Assembly (NCBI GenBank): GCA_958296005.1 | Contig: CATQHQ010000001.1 | Span: 1,008,134 to 1,072,133, forward strand | Direction of reading: 5' to 3' | Length of the DNA stretch: 64,000 bases | From: Longimicrobiales bacterium | GTDB taxonomy: Bacteria > Gemmatimonadota > Gemmatimonadetes > Longimicrobiales > Gaopeijiaceae | Part shown: positions 11,333-25,429 of the stretch, one piece after another | Numbering within the stretch: the first letter of the stretch is position 1 | How the letters are laid out: each line of letters opens with the position of its first letter | Made by a program: the position numbers and the translations under genes | The notes under the pieces: model-generated | What the model was told of the DNA's origin: nothing | The model's database searches: none | The model's input: only the letters and a program-made list of their open reading frames with translations

Positions 11333-11497
11333 TCCTGCCGTCCTCCAAGTCTGGTAGGGGAAGGTGCGTGCCGGCGGCCTCCGGTCGGGGAGGCGGGCCG
11401 TCGCGCCGCTGGGAGCCCATCATGGGGTTGGGAGCGGCGGGGTGTCAAGCGGCAGCGACGCGACTGATCATGGTCTCGTCGGGCCATGTTGCGGGTG

Positions 11498-18191
<6,694 letters not shown>

Positions 18192-18217
18192 GGCGACTCC
18201 CCACCCTCCATCACGGT

Positions 18218-18976
18218 TCAGGCAGGCACGTGCAGCACGACCAGCTCGGAGTCCAGCCCGTGACGGACTACTTCCAGGCGTGGCGATGCGGCGGCCAGCG
18301 AGCGGGGCGGCACGTAGGACACGCGGAAAGGGAAGAGGCCGGGCTGTTGGAGCAGGTTGTTGGGCGAGGTGGGATGGCCGGCGCGGGCGTGAAGAGCGGC
18401 TTCGGCGAGCCAGCCGACCAGCTCTGGCGCTTGGACCGGATGCTGCTCGCCGGCGGTGTACCGGCCCAGCGTCTTCGTGTCGGCCAGGACTTCCCAGTCC
18501 ACGAACGACCGAAGAACGCGACGAGTGGCGCGGGCGACGGTGGGCCGCTCGCCGTACTGCTCTTGGACGCGACGCTGGATCTGGGCCGCCGTCGCAACGC
18601 CCTGCAGACGGAGGAGCCTGCCGACCTGGGTCGCAACCACGCTCCAGAAGGGGTAGGCCGCCATCGTCATGCCCCAGTGGACGGCCAAGCGGCTAGCGGG
18701 CGTTGCGCCGTCCAAAAGCCGGAGGCCGGCGTCGCGCAACGGGATCAGCCGGGGCGGCGGGCCACACCATGTCCTCGTCAGGATGGTGACCGTCTTCTCT
18801 CGGTTGCCCCGAGCGGCGGTTCCGCCCACGGACACCTTGTCCCGGAGCATCTCCACAAGCGCCGACCACGCCTCCGCCCGATTCTGTCCGGCCCGCGCCA
18901 AGTGCGCGGCCTCGTCGAGCCACTCAAGCCGCACGCGCTGGCTGAGGCCGACCACTCGGGATGCTCCGTCGCTCAA
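18218..18976 (-). CDS. brxA: BrxA-like protein (DUF1819), BREX type 3
   Basis: A 252-residue helical protein. The segment VHWGMTMAAYPFWSVVATQ followed by GRLLRLQGVATAAQIQRRV and RATRRVLRSFVDWEVL matches, from memory, the BrxA/DUF1819 winged-helix core, which is DNA-binding in characterised BREX members. The start is TTG at 18976, overlapping the pglZ stop (TTGA), and no better start lies upstream because the frame there is inside pglZ. Canonical type 3 BREX ends with pglZ-brxA, so position and sequence agree. It belongs to the phage-exclusion operon read leftwards from brxF. Confidence 0.75.
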   Translation of the reverse strand: MSDGASRVVGLSQRVRLEWLDEAAHLARAGQNRAEAWSALVEMLRDKVSVGGTAARGNREKTVTILTRTWCGPPPRLIPLRDAGLRLLDGATPASRLAVHWGMTMAAYPFWSVVATQVGRLLRLQGVATAAQIQRRVQEQYGERPTVARATRRVLRSFVDWEVLADTKTLGRYTAGEQHPVQAPELVGWLAEAALHARAGHPTSPNNLLQQPGLFPFRVSYVPPRSLAAASPRLEVVRHGLDSELVVLHVPA

Positions 18977-20988
18977 GCGTCCGCCCTCCTGGCGACCTGC
19001 ACCAGCGGCACAACGACCTCCTCCAGCGAGGCCCCGCCGTGCCCGACGATGCGTTTGCCTTCGCGAACGAAGGCCGACCGCCCGGGAGCGAAAAGGGGCA
19101 GGTAGTCCGGTGGGAGACCGGTCGAGGGCCAGTGCCAGGCGTCCGGGAACTCCTTGGCGGCCCGTCGTTGCAGGGACGCGCTGGAGTAGACGTGGACGCG
19201 CTTGCCCCGGAGTTCGGCAACGTCTCCTGCGGACGGACGGCGGCATCCCGTCGCTTCGACGTTGCCGTGGTCGGAGGTCAGCCAGACCGCGAAGCCGTTC
19301 TCCAGCAGCAAGTCGAGAAGCGCGGCCAAGTACGGCTCCTGCGCCCACTGCCGGACTTGGCCGTGCATCCCTCGAGCACCGAGTTCCATGCCGTGCATGA
19401 TCTTGTCCACCGTGTCCACGACCAGCCCGGCGACCCGGACTCGGGGGTGGGAGATCAGGTCGGCTACGGAGTCCAGCGAGCCGCTGCCCAGCTTCTTTTC
19501 GTAGACGACCGCATGGTCGGCGAGGCCGTGGCCGGCCCAAAACCGCCGCCACAACTTCGGCTCGCGGCCCGTGGATTGGATGCTGCCACTTGGGAAGTAG
19601 AACGGCGACCTCCCCGCGAAGATTGCTTGCCGAGACACGGAGGTGAGCGTCGGAATCCACGCGAACACGGCGTCTTCGCGAAAGCTGTAGCCGGGTTGAC
19701 GCCGGGCCAGTTCTTCTCTCACCACCACCCACTGGTCCATGGAGAGGCCATCCATCACCAGCAACGCCGCCTTGTGGTCGGGCGTAGCGTCCAGGTGTCG
19801 GGAGAGGAGATGCGGGACGTGGTGCAGCATGACCGGCGGCACCGGCGGCAGGGTGGCCAAGCTGGCGTAGCGATGTCCCAGCCACTCGGCGAAAGCGTCG
19901 TCGACGCGGCTTCGCAGCTCGAGCAGGCTCGACTCGGCCGCCGTGGCCGTCCCCTCGTTGTCTGTCGCCATGTCGAGGGCCGTCACTTCCGCCCATGTGC
20001 GCGCGAACCGCAACCAGTCACCGTAGCGCCCGTCCTCCTGGCCCGGCACGATGTTGGTCGCGGACTTAACAAGCTGCTTCAGCCGCTGTGCGTCCGTGGT
20101 CTCGCTTGCGGCCTGTACGCCTGCTGACATCCAAGTGCCAGCGACCGAGTCGGCGGCCTCGTGGGCGACGGGCCGTAGAAACCCCTCGAGAAACAGGTTG
20201 TCGATGTAGACCCGGACGTCGTCGTGCTCGAAGGGTAGCTCCGCCGGTCCCGGATAGGCTAAGTCGCCGTCTCGGCTGGCTGGAGCCGCTTTGGGCTTGC
20301 AGACGCCGTTGAGGAATAGGGGCCAGCGCTCCTGAAGAAACGCAAAGAACGCCTCGTGGTCCAGAACGATCGTTGCTAGAGGCCAGTCGAGGAATCGGTT
20401 CTCCTGTTGCAAGACCTGGACAAGGTGCCGGCCCAGTAACGGAGGGATCGACTGGCCACCGTGGTGGATGCGGAGCAGCACGCGGAGCAGGTCGGGTGGC
20501 TCCAGCACGGTTTCCGCGGCAACCCCGAAGATGTGACGGAGCACGAAGTCTATTGTCTCCCGGTCACCCAGAACGCTCGGCCGCTCGCGCTCGACCGCCC
20601 CGTAGAGTTCATCAAGACGAGCGGGCCCCAGGGTCGCTACCACCGTCCGACTCAGCGTCGGGAACAGCGCATGAAGCCCCAGCGAAAGTTGCCTCCCCGA
20701 CTCAATCACGTCGTAGGGCAGGCCTTCGGTTCCCAACTTGTCCAGCCGCGACACGACCACGACGTCGACCGCCTTACCGTCTTCCCAGTAGCCCCGGGCC
20801 CTCGACTCGTAGGCGTATCGAAACGCCACGGGTTCCTCGAAGACCAGAACCTCGAAGTATCGCCGGCGCAGTTCGGCTAAGACGACTTCATCGAGGATCA
20901 AGCCGTCGGGGTCGGATACGACCGTCAGCCGAGTGGCCGGAGGGAACTCTTGCAGGATCCGGTCCCGCCAGCCCTCCCCGTCCTTCAT
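18973..20988 (-). CDS. pglZ: BREX type 3 PglZ, alkaline-phosphatase-superfamily protein
   Basis: The 671-residue length is typical of type 3 PglZ. The N-terminal third is a variable domain (FPPATRLTVVSDPDGLIL at the start). The C-terminal PglZ domain carries the alkaline-phosphatase-superfamily metal sites: LLVMDGLSMDQW (residues about 395-407, metal-binding Asp) and VWLTSDHGNVEATG (about 565-578). PglZ is a core BREX component required for defence and methylation in studied systems. The ATG overlaps the stop of the nitrilase-like gene (ATGA), so its translation is coupled to the reverse transcriptase cassette. The gene is intact. Confidence 0.88.
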   Translation of the reverse strand: MKDGEGWRDRILQEFPPATRLTVVSDPDGLILDEVVLAELRRRYFEVLVFEEPVAFRYAYESRARGYWEDGKAVDVVVVSRLDKLGTEGLPYDVIESGRQLSLGLHALFPTLSRTVVATLGPARLDELYGAVERERPSVLGDRETIDFVLRHIFGVAAETVLEPPDLLRVLLRIHHGGQSIPPLLGRHLVQVLQQENRFLDWPLATIVLDHEAFFAFLQERWPLFLNGVCKPKAAPASRDGDLAYPGPAELPFEHDDVRVYIDNLFLEGFLRPVAHEAADSVAGTWMSAGVQAASETTDAQRLKQLVKSATNIVPGQEDGRYGDWLRFARTWAEVTALDMATDNEGTATAAESSLLELRSRVDDAFAEWLGHRYASLATLPPVPPVMLHHVPHLLSRHLDATPDHKAALLVMDGLSMDQWVVVREELARRQPGYSFREDAVFAWIPTLTSVSRQAIFAGRSPFYFPSGSIQSTGREPKLWRRFWAGHGLADHAVVYEKKLGSGSLDSVADLISHPRVRVAGLVVDTVDKIMHGMELGARGMHGQVRQWAQEPYLAALLDLLLENGFAVWLTSDHGNVEATGCRRPSAGDVAELRGKRVHVYSSASLQRRAAKEFPDAWHWPSTGLPPDYLPLFAPGRSAFVREGKRIVGHGGASLEEVVVPLVQVARRADA

Positions 20989-22757
20989 TTAAGTGCTTTC
21001 CGCCAGTAGCCAGGCGGCGGCGACTTATACTTGCGACTCCGTTTGGCAGGCGCAATCCAACCGCATGCTTCCCGTTCAACGGCATTCCGAACTCCATCTT
21101 CTTGCTCCTTCAGTAGCTCCCGAACGGGCAGCTTCACATCAGCCGACAAAAACAGTGATGCCCCTCTGAACCGCGCAAGCTCTCGGTCACGTCCTCTTTG
21201 CGGCGTCCACAAGAATGAACCTCCGATTTTGCCATGATTAACTCCGACTAGGTTGGTATAGTTTTCGTACGCCCTGGCCCACGTCAGTGATTCATACAAT
21301 TCCACATCTCGGTTGAAGGCCACCATAAACAGGTGCAACACCTCTCCCCGAAACGACCGCCATGGGGTTTCATCAAGCAGATCAGCACAGATTGCAACCG
21401 TGAAGTCGCCCCATTTCTGATGCACAAATCTGTATAACTTTCGCCCGGCAAGCATTTGCCAGCTTTGACACGTCGCTCGCCTACTCAACGCATCGGCCAT
21501 CCCATGTTCGATATGAGCTGGCACCAGTTTTCGGACACTATACCACCGTACCAACGTCGGACCTCGTTGGCCATGTCCAATCGGGATCGCAAGTTCGGCT
21601 TCGTTGACAACCCATCGCCTAGTCGCCATTCCCCTTCCGCTACGGCGATACACTGGCCGCAGTACCCGCCAATAAAGACCCGCGAGCGACGCTCGGCCCG
21701 TCTTCCCTACCAGGTCGCGCAGCGTGTGTACCTCCGGCTGTGGAATCGAAAGCTCTGGGAAAACCACCAGGCTCGGTGATCGCCCCGCTTGGTCTGCGCC
21801 TTTCGCATCCGCGTCGCTGGGCGAGTAGAACACCGTAGCAACGTCTTCCATATTCTTGTGCATTGCACGCGTTTCCCATCTTGGAAACCGATCAAGAACG
21901 TGGGACTGCTCGACCCATTCGTTCAACTGGCCGATCCTAACACAAAAGTCATCAGCCAGCGTCGACGCCGAAGTCCTCAGTTCCGTCGGCAGTTCAATGC
22001 CATCGTTACCAAACGGTCGAATCGCTCTAACAATCTCTTCGTCTCCTGGGTCCAGCCGAACGTCGATTCGCTCCACAGCAAACTCTTCTGGTACAATACT
22101 TGACGCCGTGCAAGATGCCAGTGCTTCCAGCAACAGCCGTCCATACTTTGCACTATCTTGTGCTGGACATGCCGTCCAACGTATGATGCCCTCTATATGT
22201 TCCCACGCTTCTCCCGGAAGATGAATGCGGGTCCGCATGTCCCATCGGTCCCGAAATGGCAGTATGCCGTTCCCATTCTTAATTATGCCGTCAAGTACGG
22301 CCTCTCCTCCATCTAGCGCCGTAAGCAGTAGCAACGTATCGCAGTACAGCGCATAGCCCTTGGAGCAAATGGCACTCCGGTCGTCATCAACGCAAAAAGG
22401 CATCAAGTACGCCGCATGCGGCAATACTTCCCATTTGGGTGTCTTTTCCACTCCTACTTGCCTAGCAAGCACCCTGGTATCTCTGCCATAACTCCATTCG
22501 TCGGCATCACCACATCCAAACTGCCGCCGCCGACCGTCCGCTAAGACGCTAGTCGGATCCGGTATCCGCCATACAAGCGGCCCGTTCTCAGGACTCCACT
22601 CTTTCGGCGTCGGGGCCTTCATTGCGGAGGCCAGAAGCCTGGACGCCACTCGGACTGGAAGCCCAACCGCTGGTGTTTCCCACGGGTGAATAGGCCACGT
22701 TGTATAGTGGTCCCCTCCATCTCCTGCGCCCCAAAGAAGTCGGTGAAGAGTCGCCAT
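20985..22757 (-). CDS. Nitrilase (C-N hydrolase)-fold protein partnered with the reverse transcriptase
   Basis: A 590-residue protein. The first ~310 residues match nothing I recognise. The C-terminal ~270 residues fit the nitrilase superfamily: the catalytic Glu in LVVFPELSIPQ (about 320-330), the Lys in VRKLVPAHIEHG, and the Cys in VAICADLLDE, followed by a family-like MVAFN strand. The full Glu-Lys-Cys triad suggests a working amidase-type site. It starts at ATG 22757, two bases after the reverse transcriptase stop, and its stop overlaps the pglZ start. In DRT type 1 (UG1) defence systems a nitrilase domain is fused to a reverse transcriptase. Here the two are separate, adjacent proteins inside BREX. 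Base composition is clearly AT-richer than in brxC or the flanking core genes. Confidence 0.75.
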   Translation of the reverse strand: MATLHRLLWGAGDGGDHYTTWPIHPWETPAVGLPVRVASRLLASAMKAPTPKEWSPENGPLVWRIPDPTSVLADGRRRQFGCGDADEWSYGRDTRVLARQVGVEKTPKWEVLPHAAYLMPFCVDDDRSAICSKGYALYCDTLLLLTALDGGEAVLDGIIKNGNGILPFRDRWDMRTRIHLPGEAWEHIEGIIRWTACPAQDSAKYGRLLLEALASCTASSIVPEEFAVERIDVRLDPGDEEIVRAIRPFGNDGIELPTELRTSASTLADDFCVRIGQLNEWVEQSHVLDRFPRWETRAMHKNMEDVATVFYSPSDADAKGADQAGRSPSLVVFPELSIPQPEVHTLRDLVGKTGRASLAGLYWRVLRPVYRRSGRGMATRRWVVNEAELAIPIGHGQRGPTLVRWYSVRKLVPAHIEHGMADALSRRATCQSWQMLAGRKLYRFVHQKWGDFTVAICADLLDETPWRSFRGEVLHLFMVAFNRDVELYESLTWARAYENYTNLVGVNHGKIGGSFLWTPQRGRDRELARFRGASLFLSADVKLPVRELLKEQEDGVRNAVEREACGWIAPAKRSRKYKSPPPGYWRKALK

Positions 22758-22759
22758 GG

Positions 22760-25429
22760 TTAGCTCACTCCAGTCGACTGGCCCATGACAAGTCTTCTAA
22801 TCCTGTGGTACTCCAGCAGGTCCATCAGGTCTGCCGGGAGTGGGCCGTTCCTACGACCGAGGTCATACATGACCTGCCCGAGCAACTCACCATCAAGATC
22901 GTCGGCGCAACCTAGGTGGAGACTGGCTATGACCGCGTGCTTCGGCATCTCTTTCACGGCACGAATCGGTGAGTCGCCATGCGCTGGCAACAACAACTGG
23001 CCCAAGTTTCGATCTCGTCCCGCCAGTGCAATATGTGCCATGCTCTCCGTTCCAAGAGAGGCTCCTTTCTCTTCCCGTTTCCGAAGCACTCGGCCACTGG
23101 CGTCAAGTAGATCAATCGTAGTCTGAAGTCCAGGCCGCCCAAGGCTCACTGGAACGGCAAGGAGATCACTCGGCTCAGTGCACGAAAGCAGAGCCTTTGC
23201 CACTTTGGACGCAGGGCTCGACGCCAACACGGCAGCACACAGCTGATCTAGTTCCCAGAACGCGTCAACCCGTTGATCGTCTGGCGATCCCGGATACAGC
23301 ACATCAGACCATGTGTCGAGGGCACCAAGAAACTTGATCATCTGCTCATGACAGCCGTCGGGCATGGCCCGAGTTGCCCACGGGTGCGGCAACGGCCCGG
23401 CGTATTCCGCTTTCGTGCGCTGGTCGACGTGGCTCGACAATTCGGCAAGCACCGCTGCTAGTGCGTGCCAAAACGCCGCTCGATGAAACGACAAGTACAG
23501 CTTCCGCCAGCCACCGGTTACGTCATGGCCAGAGTCGGCACAGGCCTCGGGCCATGTGTGCATCCATGAATCTCTTAGCGCACGGTCATGCCCCCTAGTA
23601 GCGCACCTACCGATACGGCGCAATTGCGTGACCAGCCAGACACGAGCCTTCTCGTTCTCATCCTGTCGTGCCGTGGCCGAGGTCTTGCCATGCGGTCTTC
23701 TGGCCGAGGCCCGGACCACCGCTCTCCAGAGCGTGTGCTTCCACGGCGTGTGTTGTAGGACATGGGCAACAGAACCTCGGATGTCGTCAATGGCCTCGGT
23801 CGTGTCCGGGAATGGCAGCCACGCGCGAACTAGGCGGTTTGCCGCGAAGGTACGACGTGAATCGGCGCGAACCTGTTCGTCGTCGATGGCGAAACGCGCG
23901 AGCTCATGCAGTCGAGCTAGCCGATTGATCGCCTCAGAACCGAAGCGATCTGCTAGGCTATCGGCTCCGATCTCGCTGAGTCGTTCGACCAAAGCAGTTA
24001 CGAAGGGGCCTAAATCGGCTCCACCAACCCTAGCTCGATCCAACGCCGGTCGAAGACTTCTGCCCACTTTTTCATTCTTGTTCTCGCGCCACCACTGACC
24101 AAGCGTCTGGTACTCCGTGGGGCTGGCAAGAGGCGTGAACACGAACTCTTGGCAGGTGCCGTCCGCCTTCTCACATCGCTCCCACTTGTGCGCCGCGAGA
24201 AACTTCTTGACGGTCTCTCCCACAGCATCCGGTCTAAGTTTCGTCAGATTCAGATATAGATTGGTACGGCTACACCGATCGGCCAACGAGGCGCGGGGGT
24301 TTCTAGAAAGGTGATCCCAAAAGACGTCGGTAAGATCAAACAGACCATCATATGTCGGCGACATGAGATACACGTCGTCAGCAAATCGAACGACAGCACC
24401 GCATGTATCGCCTCGACGCGTCTTCAGAAAGTCATAGAGTCCCTGGTCCGTCGCACACAGAACGACATTCAACAGCAAGCCGGAAATGGCAAGGCCCGTC
24501 GGGAGGCCAACATCCTTCTTGGGTGGAAGTTTGGGGCGAGCATGAAAGGGCTGCCAAGCGGCGCTCCCGATCTGGTCGTCGTCAATACGAACTTTCGTGA
24601 GTGCATCCCCAAACATCTTAGCAAGAACGGCTCGATCACTTGGATCAGCTAGAACACGAAGGACGGGCTCTGGATATCCACTAACGAGTGCACGCAGGGC
24701 CGACACAGACCAGTCGGGTTTTGGGCGAGTGAGAAGAGTCACCATGGTATCGCGAAGTTTTATAAGATGCACCGAAGGATATGCGAGTTGCAGATCCAAA
24801 GCGAGCCAACACGCTTGGCGACGGCTTGATGTTGCCCACCATTCTTGTCGAGTCCACGGTGGAAGCATCTCCCGCGAATAGTCGTCTGGTCGTCGAACAG
24901 GCCCGCCGTAGTCGTGGTCGGGAGTGGGCGCGTCGGTCATTTTGGCGACAGTCCAGTGTGCCACTCGACGGAACAGGCCGAAGGACTGCGCGTATGGACG
25001 ATAAGTCTTAGATGTGAGCAAGGGATAGGGCACGTGCACCCACTGAGGGGTGGACTGTCGGCGGTTCCAGATCATAGGCCGATACCAACGGTTGCCGTAG
25101 ACAAAGGACTCGAAGCCGCTGTCCAACAAGGGGGCCAACAAGACTGCATATGCCATGAAGGCTACTTGGTCCACCACCGACGGCATCACATAGTGTCGTA
25201 AACAAGCTCCCTTCTTGGGATACGGTACTTGTGGCCACGACTTTGGTGTCCATTTACCCGTCCGAAGTTGATCACGAAGCCGTCGTAGCTCTCGCTCTGG
25301 ATGGAGGCGCCAGCGTGCCAGTTCTGGCTGGGGAGCAAAGTTTCCTAAACGGTACCAGGCGTTCACACGGAGCCATGCGGCCCAGAGTATCCGGGGATGG
25401 GACACGGCGCCCCGTGCTCGCTCGCTCAC
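22760..25429 (-). CDS. UG/DRT-like reverse transcriptase embedded in the BREX operon
   Basis: An 889-residue protein from a GTG at 25429 that overlaps the pglX stop (GTGA); a longer frame from 25561 would overlap pglX by 136 bp and is less likely. Numbering from the GTG, the reverse transcriptase core spans about residues 40-410: a finger region (LRDQLRTGKWTP, YVMPSVVDQVAFMAYAVLL), motif A ACWLALDLQLAYPSV (first catalytic Asp about 212), motif B VGLPTGLAISGLLLN (about 307-321), and motif C VVRFADDVYLMS with the catalytic Asp pair at about 351-352. The remaining ~450 residues are helix-rich and unrecognised. No maturase or HNH domain is seen, which argues against a group II intron. The fingers resemble abortive-infection/UG reverse transcriptases. 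It occupies the helicase (brxHII) position of type 3 BREX. Confidence 0.82.
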   Translation of the reverse strand: MSERARGAVSHPRILWAAWLRVNAWYRLGNFAPQPELARWRLHPERELRRLRDQLRTGKWTPKSWPQVPYPKKGACLRHYVMPSVVDQVAFMAYAVLLAPLLDSGFESFVYGNRWYRPMIWNRRQSTPQWVHVPYPLLTSKTYRPYAQSFGLFRRVAHWTVAKMTDAPTPDHDYGGPVRRPDDYSREMLPPWTRQEWWATSSRRQACWLALDLQLAYPSVHLIKLRDTMVTLLTRPKPDWSVSALRALVSGYPEPVLRVLADPSDRAVLAKMFGDALTKVRIDDDQIGSAAWQPFHARPKLPPKKDVGLPTGLAISGLLLNVVLCATDQGLYDFLKTRRGDTCGAVVRFADDVYLMSPTYDGLFDLTDVFWDHLSRNPRASLADRCSRTNLYLNLTKLRPDAVGETVKKFLAAHKWERCEKADGTCQEFVFTPLASPTEYQTLGQWWRENKNEKVGRSLRPALDRARVGGADLGPFVTALVERLSEIGADSLADRFGSEAINRLARLHELARFAIDDEQVRADSRRTFAANRLVRAWLPFPDTTEAIDDIRGSVAHVLQHTPWKHTLWRAVVRASARRPHGKTSATARQDENEKARVWLVTQLRRIGRCATRGHDRALRDSWMHTWPEACADSGHDVTGGWRKLYLSFHRAAFWHALAAVLAELSSHVDQRTKAEYAGPLPHPWATRAMPDGCHEQMIKFLGALDTWSDVLYPGSPDDQRVDAFWELDQLCAAVLASSPASKVAKALLSCTEPSDLLAVPVSLGRPGLQTTIDLLDASGRVLRKREEKGASLGTESMAHIALAGRDRNLGQLLLPAHGDSPIRAVKEMPKHAVIASLHLGCADDLDGELLGQVMYDLGRRNGPLPADLMDLLEYHRIRRLVMGQSTGVS

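Noticed and set aside
18218..19996. 592-residue version of the BrxA frame
   Set aside because: The first two thirds lie in pglZ coding sequence in another frame and are not protein-like; the TTG at 18976 gives a sensible BrxA.
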